Origin: an uncultured Mycoplasma sp.
GTDB lineage: Bacteria > Bacillota_I > Bacilli_A > Mycoplasmatales > Mycoplasmoidaceae
Assembly (NCBI GenBank): GCA_947648205.1
Contig: CANSNC010000003.1
Span: 60,665 to 124,664 of the forward strand
Length of the DNA stretch: 64,000 nucleotides
Direction: 5' to 3'
Shown here: piece after piece, positions 10,230-20,833 of the stretch
How the letters are laid out: each line of letters starts with the position of its first letter
How positions within the stretch are numbered: position 1 is the first letter of the stretch
Notes under the pieces: generated by a model
Told to the model about the DNA's origin: nothing
Databases searched by the model: none
What the model saw: the letters and a program-made list of their open reading frames with translations, nothing else
Position numbers and translations under genes: made by a program

Positions 10230-12302
10230 TTATTTTTTTGCTCTAGAAGCAACAACTTCTTCAGTAATTGATTTTGGAGCTTTATCATAGTGACTAAATT
10301 GCATTACATAGTTACCACGACCTTGAGTGAATGATCTTAAATCAGTTGCATATCCAAACATTTCTTTTAATGGTACTTTAGCTTTAATAACTTGAGTATT
10401 ACCTCTTTGTTCTGTACCCTCAATGCTTCCACGTCTAGATGATACATCACCCATTGTGTCTCCAAAATATTGTTCAGGAACTGTAATTTCTACAGCCATA
10501 ATTGGTTCTAATAGAACTAATCCTGCTTTCTTTGCAGCATCTTTTAAAGCCATTGATGCTGCAATTTTATAAGCCATTTCTGATGAGTCAACATCATGGT
10601 ATGACCCATCATATACTGTAGCTTTAATATCTATCATAGGGAATCCACTTAGAGGTCCTGACTTCATAGCTTCTTCAAGACCTGCTTTTATTGGTTTAAT
10701 ATATTCTTTAGGAATTTTCCCTCCAACAATCTTGTCAACAAATTCAAAACCTTTTTCAGGATTTGGTTCAAATTTAATAAGAGCATGTCCATATTGTCCA
10801 CGACCACCAGATTGTTTAATATATTTACCTTCAGCATCTGCTTCTTTAGTAAATGTTTCTCTATAAGAAACTTGTGGAGCACCAACATTTACATCAACTT
10901 TAAATTCACGTTTCAATCTATCAACAATAATTTCAAGATGTAATTCACCCATACCTGAAATAATTGTTTGATTTGTTTCTTCATCAGTATATGTTCTAAA
11001 TGTTGGATCTTCTTCTGCTAACTTACTTAAAGCAATTCCCATCTTTTCTTGATCAGCTTTAGTTTTTGGTTCAACAGCTAATGAAATTACAGGTTCTGCA
11101 AAGTTCATTGATTCTAGTATAATTGGTGAATTTTCAGCACATAATGTATTACCTGTAGTTGTATCTTTTAATCCAACCACTGCACAAATATCACCAGCTC
11201 TTATTTCATCAATTTCATCTCTATTGTTTGAGTGCATTTTCACTAAACGTGAAACTCTTTCTTTAACGTCTTTTGTTGCATTTATTACATATGAACCTTT
11301 TGTTAATACACCAGAATAAACTCTAATAAAAGTTAACCTACCAACAAATGGGTCAGTTGCAACTTTAAATGCAAGAGCTGAAAATGGTTCATCATCTTTA
11401 TTATGTCTTTCAACTTCTTCACCATTTGGTAACATACCTTTAATTGGAGGAACATCAATTGGTGAAGGTAAATAATCTACAATTGCGTCTAATAAAAATT
11501 TAACACCTTTATTTTTAAAAGAAGTACCACAAATAATTGGGAAAAAATTTGCAGACATAACACCTTTTCTTATACATGATTTAATTTCTTCAACAGTTAG
11601 TTCATTACCATTTAAATATTTTTCCATAATAGAATCATCAAAATTAACAATATCTTCTATCATAGTTGTTCTATATTCTTTTGCTTTATTAACTAAATCT
11701 GCAGGAATATCAATCTCTTTATAATTTTCTTCAGGTTTTCCATCATATTGGTAAGCCTTTAAAGTAACTAAATCAATAACTCCATTGAAATTACTTTCAG
11801 ATCCAATTGGAAATTGAATTGCAGTAGCATTAGCTCCAAGTCTTGTTTTTAATGAGTCTACACACATTTCAAAATCAGCACCAGTTTTATCCATTTTATT
11901 TACATAAACAATTCTTGGTACACTATATTTTGTAGCTTGTCTTCAAACAGTTTCAGTTTGAGGTTCAACACCATTTTGTGCATCTAGAACTGCAACAGCA
12001 CCATCTAATACTCTTAAAGATCTTTCAACTTCAACTGTAAAATCAACGTGACCTGGTGTGTCAATTAAATTAAGTTCATAACCTTTTCATGTAACATATG
12101 TAGCAGCTGATGTAATAGTAATACCACGTTCTTTTTCTTGCTCCATTCAATCCATAGTAGCACCACCATCATGAACTTCACCAATTTTGTGAGTTCTACC
12201 TGCATGGAACAAAATTCTTTCAGAAGTAGTAGTTTTACCAGCATCAATATGTGCCATAATACCAAAATTTCTAAATTGTGACAATTCTTTCTTTCTCGCC
12301 AT
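10230..12302 (-). CDS. fusA: elongation factor G
   Basis: A 690-residue translocation GTPase. It begins [25 protein letters not shown], with the G1 motif at about residues 17-24. DTPGHVDFT is the G3 motif and NKMDKTGAD the G4 motif. Domain II to V signatures follow, including [10 protein letters not shown] in domain III and the C-terminal SRRGSIEG and GYATDLRS. Two or more Trp positions (for example [10 protein letters not shown]) use TGA. It sits between rpsG (gap about 20 bases) and tuf, in the classical str order. The length equals bacterial EF-G. Confidence 0.98.
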
Positions 12303-12322
12303 ACTAATAAACTCCTATAATA

Positions 12323-12790
<468 letters not shown>

Positions 12791-12804
12791 ATTTTACAAT
12801 CTCC

Positions 12805-13233
12805 TTATTTCTTATCAGCACCAGCTTTTGGTTTCTTAGCACCATAACCTGATCTTTCTTGTCTTCTCTTATCAACACCAGATGTATCTAAAGTTCCTCT
12901 AATAATGTGGTATCTAACCCCTGGTAAGTCTCTAACTCTACCACCTTTGATTAGAACAACACTATGTTCTTGTAAGTTATGTCCTTCACCTGGAATGTAA
13001 GCTAATACTTCATATCCATTAGTTAATCTAACCTTTGCATACTTTCTTAAAGCTGAGTTAGGTTTCTTAGGTGTCATTGTACCTACCCGTGCACAAACCC
13101 CTCTTTTAAATGGAGCAGGATTATGATTTCTTCTCTTCTTTAATGAGTTATATGAATATAACAATGCAGGAGATTTAGATTTCTTAACTTTGTTTTCTCT
13201 ATCATGTCTAATTAATTGCGCTATTGTAGGCAT
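12805..13233 (-). CDS. rpsL: 30S ribosomal protein S12
   Basis: A 142-residue S12, decoding-centre protein. The family core is plain: [12 protein letters not shown], then [11 protein letters not shown] (streptomycin loop), [10 protein letters not shown], and [10 protein letters not shown]. It is the first gene of the str operon. AAGGAGAAATT precedes the ATG. The C-terminus ends in a Lys-rich AGADKK tail slightly longer than usual. The lysines at the classical streptomycin-resistance positions (KKPN and the KG/GxRVRD region) look wild type as far as can be read. Confidence 0.97.
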   Translation of the reverse strand: MPTIAQLIRHDRENKVKKSKSPALLYSYNSLKKRRNHNPAPFKRGVCARVGTMTPKKPNSALRKYAKVRLTNGYEVLAYIPGEGHNLQEHSVVLIKGGRVRDLPGVRYHIIRGTLDTSGVDKRRQERSGYGAKKPKAGADKK

Positions 13234-13260
13234 AATTTCTCCTTGTATTTTTTTAACAAC

Positions 13261-13288
13261 TTATCCAAGTGTATCAAACATAGGATAA
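13261..13288 (-). promoter_or_regulatory. small hairpin in the rpsL leader
   Basis: TTATCC and GGATAA halves (13261-13266 and 13283-13288) flank a 16-base loop about 30-55 bases before the rpsL start. It could be an autoregulatory or start-site element of the str operon. Only the inverted repeat is visible, so the role is speculative. Confidence 0.3.
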
Positions 13289-13336
13289 AAAAAATAAACT
13301 CAACAAGAATTATACTATATAAAGTACATTTATAAA

Positions 13337-13392
13337 AAATATTTTTATTTTTTATACACTAATATAAAAGTATAAAAAATAAAAATAATATT
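13337..13392 (-). terminator. terminator of the restriction-modification operon
   Basis: A long, nearly perfect A/T stem pairs 13337-13357 with 13370-13392, with a T-rich minus-strand tail. It separates the restriction gene (stop at 13420) from the str operon promoter region. Confidence 0.65.
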
Positions 13393-13419
13393 GCATTTGT
13401 TGTGCATAAATAAAAAAAA

Positions 13420-15975
13420 TTATGATTTTTTTGAATCCTCATTAAAGAAGAAAAGTTTTTTATGTTCTTTTTTGTGAATAATTGTATCTCATCCACCAAC
13501 AAATTCAGAGTTATTTTTTTCTATTCCAGTATATGATAAAGATGAATCTTCATATCTTTTAAATTTATATATTGCATCATTCATAAGATTAGAATTAAAA
13601 ACCCCTAAAGAGCACAATAATTCAAAATCTTTTATATTTAAACCTGTCACACTTTTAAATAAATCTGGTTCTAATTGTGTAATAACATCTTTTAAGCATC
13701 TCTCTCTATAATCTGTTAAATACATAAAGACAGGAATTCTTGTTGCAAACTTAATTAATTTTTCTTGAATTTGTTTTCTTTTAGATTTATATTCTTTTTC
13801 CTCTGTAGTTAATTCTTTTTTTTGTTTATCTGATAATTGTTGATTTTCTTTTTTTACTTTTTTTATTTGTTCAGACTTGTTAATTATTGTTTCTATATCT
13901 TGATTTAATGCTCTAAAACCTTCAATACTCATTAATGCATTTAATGCATCTTTGTTCCCTAATATTTTTGATAAAGTACAATTATCAACATTAACTAATA
14001 ATGCAGATTCCCATCTTCTTGCTAAAAGTGTTGCAGATGTTCCTGATGTAGTCATATCCAATATTTCTTGTGCATTTATTTCAGTCATTGAAGATCCATC
14101 ATATGCTAGTACTGGTAAAAACTGAATGAACTCATTTACTTTTTTTTCAGGATTACTTCCATCAGTTGTTAAACTACATGCATAATCAGATATTTGTTTT
14201 AATGCTCTATCTAATGCAAAATCAAATATAAAACATTCATGTTTAATAATTTCATATTCTTCAGAGTCTAATTTTATTACTCAAGGTGATTGTGCTCTAA
14301 AAGCTGCTTGAAAATATGTTTCTGGAGATTTTAAATTTCTTAACATAAATACACCAGTTCATGGTTTTATTGTTACACCCGTTGTTAATTTCCCACAAGT
14401 TAATGTTATTGTTTTAGTATCTAATCATGATTTGTTATCTTTTACCATTGAATCTTTAACAGGTTTTAATGCATCTAATCCAATACCTGCTTTTTTACCA
14501 GCACACAAATTTATATGATATTGATGATAAAAAGAATTATGTCGTTGCATTATTAAATTATACATAGCTTCACATGAAGCAACATCAGGAAGATATCATA
14601 ATGTATGTGTTAAAATATTCAACAGTCTAGTATCACTATATGGCATTGGCGGCTTCTTATCTTTGCTTAATTTTAAATCATCAATATTTGATGGTAAATA
14701 TGCACCTCTAATTAAATCAAGTCATTTTTGAACTTCATTTTCATAAATAAATCTTGCCGATTCTCCATTTCCTATTGCTTTAAAAAAAATATTTAAATCA
14801 AATTCATTAAACTCTGTATTAATAGCAATATTTTTTATAGAATCTGGTAATTGATATGTCATTAAAATCATTTTTGGTAATGAGAGATATGGATTATCTT
14901 TCCCAACAAATTCCTTCTTTGCTCTTTGTTCATCTGAATATGTCCAAGCATAAATTTGTTCTTCAATAAATTCGCCACTATTAATTGCTCTAAATGGAGT
15001 TCCAGATAAATATAAATATCTTTTTGTAACTATTGGCAAATAACTTTCATTATATGCATTATTTGCTTCATTTTTCTTATAACTTTCAATATCCAAATCA
15101 AAATCATCTTCTTCATCATAACTAGAAAATAATTTTTTTGCATTATCTCTTCATGCTCCATAATGATATTCATCAAAAATAACTAAATCTCATTCCTCTT
15201 TATGAATGAATTCATTTTTTGCTTTTATTCCGCCATTTTCATTTCTACCTAATATGTTTTGAAAAGACCCAAAAACAACAATTGGTTTATCTCTATTGCA
15301 TTCATAAAATTCATAATCAATAGTATGTTTATTTTTTTTAGCACTAAAATCAGAAATAAATTGTCATCCATCAAAATCTATATGTGACATAAGATCATCT
15401 TTCCAAGATGATTCAACTACAGGTTTAAAAGTTAATATTAATATTTTTTTGCATTCTAGTCTTTTTGCCAATTGATATGAAGTAAAAGTTTTCCCAAATC
15501 TCATTTTACAGTTTCACAAAAACTTTCCAGGTTGATTTTCTGTTTTTGCTATTTTATTAAAATAGTTTATTGTTTTTTCAACAGCTTTTTCTTGCTCTGG
15601 TCTCATTTTAAAATAATTTATTCTATCAACATCATCTACTTTAATGCCAAGTTTTATTTCATTAATTGCATTTTTGACTGCATTCACATCACATTTAAAT
15701 CATTCAGTTTTATTAATTCTCTCATATTTCTTTTCTAAAATAGAATGTACATCATGATCACTAAAAGAAGTTCCATCATTTTTAATAGCAGACACCACTA
15801 ATTCAGTTATATATTCCACATGTAATTGATTTATTTGTTCTTTTATTCTCTCATCAACATTTTTTCTTGTAGTGTAACCAACTTTTAAGTATCCTTTTCT
15901 ATCTTGAACTGTTGGCAGAGAATATGCATATATTTGTGGATTACAGTTAGGTTTTTCAATAAAATATTTACTCAT
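13420..15975 (-). CDS. restriction enzyme: GIY-YIG (T5orf172-like) nuclease plus SF2 helicase
   Basis: An 851-residue single open frame once TGA is read as Trp. The N-terminal ~90 residues have a GIY-YIG/T5orf172 look: PQIYAYSLP, then KVGYTTRKNVDERI with its Arg. A superfamily 2 motor follows: Walker A-like KMRFGKTFTS near residue 155, a DEAH-like IFDEYHYG near 270, the SGTPF motif near 324, and a helicase C part containing TTGVTIKPW. A Lys/Glu coiled segment lies near residue 690. This is the layout of restriction subunits paired with Eco57I-type methyltransferases. It starts 3 bases behind the methyltransferase stop, with the strong site GGAGGAAT, and is last in the operon. Cleavage of unmodified DNA, with ATP-driven translocation, is inferred. 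Confidence 0.82.
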
Positions 15976-15978
15976 ATT

Positions 15979-16227
15979 TTATTCCTCCCTCATTTCACTA
16001 ATATGTGACTCAATGAATTCAATTTCTTGTTTATCTAAACCATATTTTTTATATAATTGTTTGTCTATTTCTGAAATACTTTTTGATCAATCAATATCAC
16101 TATTATTTTTAAAATTTTGCATTGGAACATATTCATATGTTGATTTAGATGTATTTTGTGTTTGTTTTTTAATACCAACTAAAGCACGAAAAAGCTTTGT
16201 ATATATATATATATATATTGCGTGCTT
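15979..16227 (-). pseudogene. out-of-frame C-terminal part of the methyltransferase
   Basis: Beyond the AT tract the coding continues in another frame: after a stop at 16228-16230 this frame reads through the tract into [15 protein letters not shown] and STYEYVPMQ, then runs to TAA at 15979. The segment looks like the normal end of Eco57I-type methyltransferases. It has no start or ribosome site of its own. Adding one AT unit (10) or losing two (7) would fuse it to the upstream frame, giving 533 or 531 residues. Confidence 0.75.
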
Positions 16228-17578
16228 CTATTTGATTATCAAAAGAACCTATTTCTAAAAATGTTTCTGTACATATTTCATTTGGAGTGCTAAGAATTGG
16301 AGTGCTAAGAATTGGAGTGCTAAGAATTGGAGTGCTAGCAACTTCACCAATTTCACCACAACCATATGCCTTTGCAATTAATACCTTATATTTATTAATA
16401 TTATCACTTTGAGTAATATTTGCATTTTTATTTGCATATTTCTTTACTCTTTTTAAATCTTGAAGTCCTCAAATTGCAATTTTATTACCATCTTGAACAT
16501 CACTAATAGAATATTTTTTTATATTTGAACTATCATTTAAAAAATTGCTAGATACTCCATAAGATTTTCTTGAAAAAATTATATTCATTAAAGAATCTTG
16601 ATTTTTATTTTTTCAAACTTTATTCTTAATAGAAATTAATTGTTCATCTCTAATATAAATATCATCATCACCATTTTTTAAATAACGAATTGATTCTTGT
16701 TGTCCATCTACTGTGTGTCTGAATATATGACATTTTCCAGGATTATATTCATCTCTCAAAAAATAACAAACACCACCTTTAATAGTTACACCAGAAAAAC
16801 ATTCTTCTGAATTTGAAAAATCATGCAACACTCTTATGTGTTTATCATTTATCATTTCTTTTCTAAAATCATCTAATCCTTTACCGCCTGTCATTCATCT
16901 AGATGGAATTATCATTGAAATATATCTAGGTTTTAATTTCTTGGCAATTTTAATAAATAAATTATAAATAGGTTTTGCAGATGATCCCATTCCACCACCA
17001 TCATTTAATTGATATGGAGGATTTGATATAATTACATCAAATTTCATATTAAAAATATCCTCTTCATTTTTTCTGTGTATAAATTCATAAGCATGTGTTT
17101 CTAAATTAGTGTCTCTATTTAATTCATCATAACTTGCACCACAATAAATACATTTATTATTGGCTCAACTGTGTAAAATTTTCTTATATCTAATATTCCC
17201 ATCTTTATCATTAAATCTAGTAATTGAAAAATTACTATTAGCTTCCTTGCTGCAATAAACACTTCTTCTTGATAATAACCCTGTAAGTTCTGTTATTGCA
17301 ATTCCAAAAATTTGATTTTTAAAAATATGATCAATTCTTTTTTGTTCATCAGGAATCTTATCTTTTAAACCATCAATCAAACGTTTTGCAATCTCTCTCA
17401 GAAAAACTCCAGTTTTTGTTGCAGGATCTAAAAAAGTAGTATTAGGATTTTCAAATAATTCTTGTGGTAACAAATCTAACATTTTATTAACTACACTTGG
17501 TGGTGTAAATACTTCATCATTTGATAAATTTGCTAAACAAGTTAATACATCAGGATTATATTTATTGCTATTGTTCAT
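16169..17578 (-). CDS. Eco57I-type DNA adenine methyltransferase, truncated by an AT-tract frameshift
   Basis: N6-adenine methyltransferase of a restriction-modification system. Motif I (S-adenosylmethionine binding) is [15 protein letters not shown] near residues 48-62; the catalytic motif IV is ISNPPYQ near residue 188. A CIYCG pair near residue 142 may be a zinc knuckle half. As sequenced, 469 residues are made: the frame passes four STP(IL) repeats and the (AT)9 tract, then ends in a short foreign tail KAFSCFSWY. The proper C-terminus (about 65 residues) lies in another frame, so in this clone the enzyme is probably off or altered. It starts inside the end of the upstream gene (11-base overlap) and is followed by the nuclease-helicase. 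A sequencing error in the tract is the alternative explanation. Confidence 0.8.
16200..16218 (-). repeat. (AT)9 simple sequence repeat within the methyltransferase gene
   Basis: Nineteen bases of strictly alternating A and T, coding for Ile-Tyr repeats. Each unit gained or lost shifts the frame, so slipped-strand mispairing can switch the gene. Nine units give the truncated form; 7, 10 or 13 units give the full frame. Confidence 0.9.
16284..16337 (-). repeat. 15-bp in-frame tandem repeat (3.6 copies) coding STPIL
   Basis: GGAGTGCTAAGAATT occurs three times exactly (16284, 16299, 16314), followed by a 9-base partial copy. Being a multiple of three, copy changes alter protein length but not frame. 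It lies about 65 bases upstream (in gene direction) of the AT tract. Confidence 0.95.
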
Positions 17579-18209
17579 AATCTTTTATTTTCCTATAATG
17601 AGTTATATATTTTTTTAACAGTTTTGAATGTCTATATTCATTAAATAGATTATTATTTGTATTTATTAAATTCTCAAATGTATAATCAATTCTTTGAAGA
17701 TTGGAACCTATTATAAAACTTCATTGACTAAATATAATTGGTTCATTTGTTTCTTTACCATTTTCATCTATAGTATTAAAAGTTAATGCATTGCCACAAA
17801 TTATATTTTTTCTTAATATAAATTTAATTGAATCTTTAATCTCATTTGGTATATTAGATTTTGATATTTTTAAATACTCATTTTCTCATGTTTTGTATAG
17901 TCTATTTATGCAATTAATAACATTATCCTTTAGCAAATCAATACCATATAAACTAGAAACAGCTAAAAGAGACATTTTTTCATAATCAGATATAGATTTT
18001 TTATACTTATTTTTTACAATAATTAATTTTCTAATCAATATTTCATTTAAAAAATTACCATCACCACATGCTGGTTCTAGAAATCTAAAATCAATTCTTT
18101 GCGTCTCATTGTTAACTAAATCACACATTGCTTTTACCTCCTTTTCATTTGTAAAAACTTCTCCATGATTTGAGACTCTTTCCTTAGATTTAATTTGTAC
18201 ATTTCTCAT
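17568..18209 (-). CDS. methyltransferase-fold protein of the restriction-modification operon
   Basis: A 213-residue protein, first in the operon. It starts MRNVQIKSKERVSNHGEVFT and soon shows the S-adenosylmethionine-binding motif I FLEPACGDGNFLNEIL (about residues 43-58). A later GIDLL and CGNAL fit the following strands of a class I methyltransferase. No NPPY or DPPY catalytic motif is visible; instead the position holds an IIFSQWSFIIGSN-like run. It may therefore be a partner or half-enzyme that works with the Eco57I-type protein encoded next, whose start it overlaps by 11 bases. AAGGAT lies before the ATG. Small SAM-binding partners of this kind occur beside such methyltransferases; its precise role is inferred. 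Confidence 0.7.
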
Positions 18210-18348
18210 TAATAAAAATCCTTAAATTGCAATTAATATTAAATATTTATTATTTCTATGTTAAATATTAACTTCATTTTTAAATTTTAGCGTTCAAATT
18301 TTATATATTGATTACTAATTCTCAATTATTTATTTCAATCTAGTAATA

Positions 18349-18395
18349 AAAAATTCTTTTCATTAACTATAAAAATTGTTAATAAAAAGAAATTC
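18349..18395 (-). terminator. terminator after the ecf-truA-ybaK operon
   Basis: An imperfect stem pairs about 18350-18367 with 18378-18395 just behind the stop at 18398, with T-rich minus-strand tail. Confidence 0.55.
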
Positions 18396-18397
18396 AT

Positions 18398-18895
18398 TTA
18401 ATTTGGTTTATCAACAAATGCACCTTTATCAAAGTCTAAAAACTTTACTTGATTATTCTGAGTTTCATATACTTTAATAATGTCTTTTGTTATCATTTCA
18501 TAACTTTCTGTTGGAATTCCAGCAGAACAAATATATTTTTCATGCTTAAAAATTGAAACATCAATTATATAAGTAACATCATGTGGATATGGGAATGATG
18601 GAGCACTTCCTACTACATATCCTGTTTTAGTATTTAATTCTTCAGGTGAGGTTATACTAATTTTTTCTTCCAATAATTCTTTAAAAAAATTTCTATCAAA
18701 TCTTGTTCCTTCTTTTGTAACTAATAAATAATATTTATTAGATTTAGAAACTAAAAAAAGATTTTTACTTTCTATTCCAGTTAAATTATTTTCTTGATCA
18801 ATTTTTTTAGCTATTTCATAATTTGTGATAGGTTCATGAACAATATGTTTATACTCAATTTTTAAGTTGTTTAATATTTCCAAAGTCTTTGTCAT
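18398..18895 (-). CDS. ybaK: YbaK/ProX-family aminoacyl-tRNA deacylase
   Basis: A 165-residue editing-domain protein that hydrolyses mischarged tRNA (Cys- or Ala-tRNA-Pro in studied relatives). The early HEPITNYE, the central LVSKSNKYYLLV/KEGTRFD block, the LNTKTGYVVGSAPSFPYP block (family LTGYxxGGxxP) and the late CSAGIPTESYEM match the YbaK/EbsC fold. Length is normal. It follows truA by 11 bases and ends at a terminator. Which mischarged tRNA it clears cannot be told from sequence. Confidence 0.82.
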   Translation of the reverse strand: MTKTLEILNNLKIEYKHIVHEPITNYEIAKKIDQENNLTGIESKNLFLVSKSNKYYLLVTKEGTRFDRNFFKELLEEKISITSPEELNTKTGYVVGSAPSFPYPHDVTYIIDVSIFKHEKYICSAGIPTESYEMITKDIIKVYETQNNQVKFLDFDKGAFVDKPN

Positions 18896-18906
18896 ATTTT
18901 TCCCTA

Positions 18907-19635
18907 CTAATAAATTGTTTTATACAAATATAATCCACATCCTGGCACCTTATCAATTGATGAACCTTTTTTAGGATTACTCAATAAATTAATAATTTCT
19001 TGATGTGAAATATTACCTTCATTATAATTCAAAATACATGCAATAATCATTCTTACCATATTTCGCAAAAATCCATTGCCTTGAATTTTAAAAAAAACAT
19101 AATTGCTTTTCTTACTTACTGTAAAAGATTCTATTTTTCTTATTGTATTTTCAACTTCTGTTGTACTAAAGGATAAAAAATTATTTTCACCAATAAATAA
19201 TTTCATTGCTTTTTTAATCTTCAACAAATTTATATCTTTATTATATTGATATACATGGTTTCTTTCAAAAATATTGTATTTTCCAATATTAATTTTGTAT
19301 AAATATACTTTAGAAATAATTGAAAATCGTGAATGAAACTTATCATCAACAATCTTAATAGAATTTACTCTAATATCCTTTTCAAGTTTAGAATTACATA
19401 TCTTTTTTATAGAAGTAATCGGAATATTAGTATCTACCTTAAAATTAAAACATTGATCAATTGCATGAACATATTTATCTGTTCTTCCTGATGCAAAAAT
19501 ATTTATTTCTTTTTGAAATATATTAGATAAAGTTAATTCAATTTCATTTTGAATAGTTTTTACATTATTATTTTGTTTTGCTCAACCTGAATAGTTTGTA
19601 CCATCATAACTAACCTTTACTTTATAATTTGGCAT
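18907..19635 (-). CDS. truA: tRNA pseudouridine(38-40) synthase
   Basis: A 242-residue TruA. YDGTNYSGWAKQ opens the fold; ASGRTDKYVHA holds the catalytic Asp (family form GRTDAGVHA, here with Lys-Tyr in place of Ala-Gly). SFSTTE and GNGFLRNMVRMI give the second half, with the tRNA-binding Arg-Asn-Met run. It begins next to the ecfT stop (3-base gap), the typical gene order ecfA-ecfA-ecfT-truA of Firmicutes and Mollicutes. Confidence 0.92.
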
Positions 19636-19637
19636 TA

Positions 19638-20831
19638 TTAACGTCCAAACATTGTTGTAGCTTCTAAAAGTCCAAGTGGTGATATATATGCAATTTTACC
19701 ACTTCCTATAACTGTTATTAATGCTATTACAACACCAAGGAAGATACCTAACAACAAATACACAAATCAATCTAACATGGTTATTTTATAATCTCTATAT
19801 CTTGTTCTTGTATATCTTGGATTATATCCTCTTGCCTCCATTGCATTTGCAAGTTCATCTGCTTTTTTAAATGCAATTGAGAATAAGGGAACAATAAATG
19901 AAGTTAAAGAAAGTAATTTATCTTTCAAATTGCCATTTTTAAAATCTAGTCCTCTAGAAGCTTGTGCTTTCATAATTCTTTCAGATTCATCTAGCAATGA
20001 TGGTATAAATCTAATTCCTAATGCAATTGTTGTAGATCAAACAGTTACTGGTAATCTAAATATTCTTAATGGATTTAAAATGTCTTCAAGTGCATATGTT
20101 AACTCAACTGAAGAAGTAGTTGCAGTTAAAATTGTAACAATTAGTATCATTAAAAATATTTTTAATGATACAGATAGCATTAACATTATTGAAAATGATG
20201 ATAATGAATACCAAGTTGATTTGTAAACATAAATATAGTCTATAACATTTGGATTTTCATCTTGTATTACAGTATAACCAGCTTTTTTTATAGCTTTGAT
20301 TATTTCTGTTATTTCTTTACTATCCATTCCTATAAAAGTATGAAAACCACTTCCATTAATATTGTGTTTAGCATCTAAAAACTTTGTAACATCATTATAA
20401 ACATATGAAAAACCATTAGATGATAAATCAACTTCATGTGATCCTCACATATAACCTTGTAAAAAAATAGATCCATTACTATCTTGAATAAAATGTTTTG
20501 GTCCTGCTAATGTTAATGTAGATTGAGGAATCAAAAAATTAACTTTATTTTGCAAATTAAACACTACACCTGGAGTTTTATAAGTTAACCAATTGACAGC
20601 AAATAATATAACCATCATGACAATAATTGAAATCAAAATATTAATAAATTTTTTAATTGGTAACTTAGCTAGAAAATATATTATTAAAAGAATTGCTAAT
20701 ATTATTAATTGTGTAAAAAAACCGTAAGGAATAAAAATTAGAATTATAAAAAATATTGATGTCAAAAATTTTATTGAAGGATTCATCCTATGAATAATTG
20801 AATTTCTATAAACATACCCATTATAATTCAT
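19638..20831 (-). CDS. ecfT: energy-coupling factor transporter transmembrane protein EcfT
   Basis: The membrane coupler of the ECF vitamin uptake system: it links the two ATPases to exchangeable S components. MNYNGYVYRNSIIHRMNPSIK opens with the family's short polar start, then four to five hydrophobic segments. The C-terminal coupling helices contain the two A-R-[GA] type motifs: QASRGLDFK and MEARGYNPR. At 397 residues it is about 130 longer than usual; the extra material is a hydrophilic stretch near residues 100-190 (about 20260-20530) between membrane segments, probably extracellular. Gap to ecfA2 is 2 bases. Confidence 0.9.
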
Positions 20832-20833
20832 AG

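Noticed and set aside
16284..16337. CRISPR-like array
   Set aside because: Repeats are head to tail without spacers, 15 bp long and in frame inside a gene; no cas genes nearby.
16169..17578. Simple degraded pseudogene
   Set aside because: The only lesion is at a slippage-prone AT tract and everything on both sides is intact, so a reversible switch (or a sequencing error) is more likely than decay.
18907..19635. TruA as inactive because GRTDAGVHA is altered
   Set aside because: The catalytic Asp, the preceding GRT and the VHA are kept; only two middle residues differ, so activity is likely.
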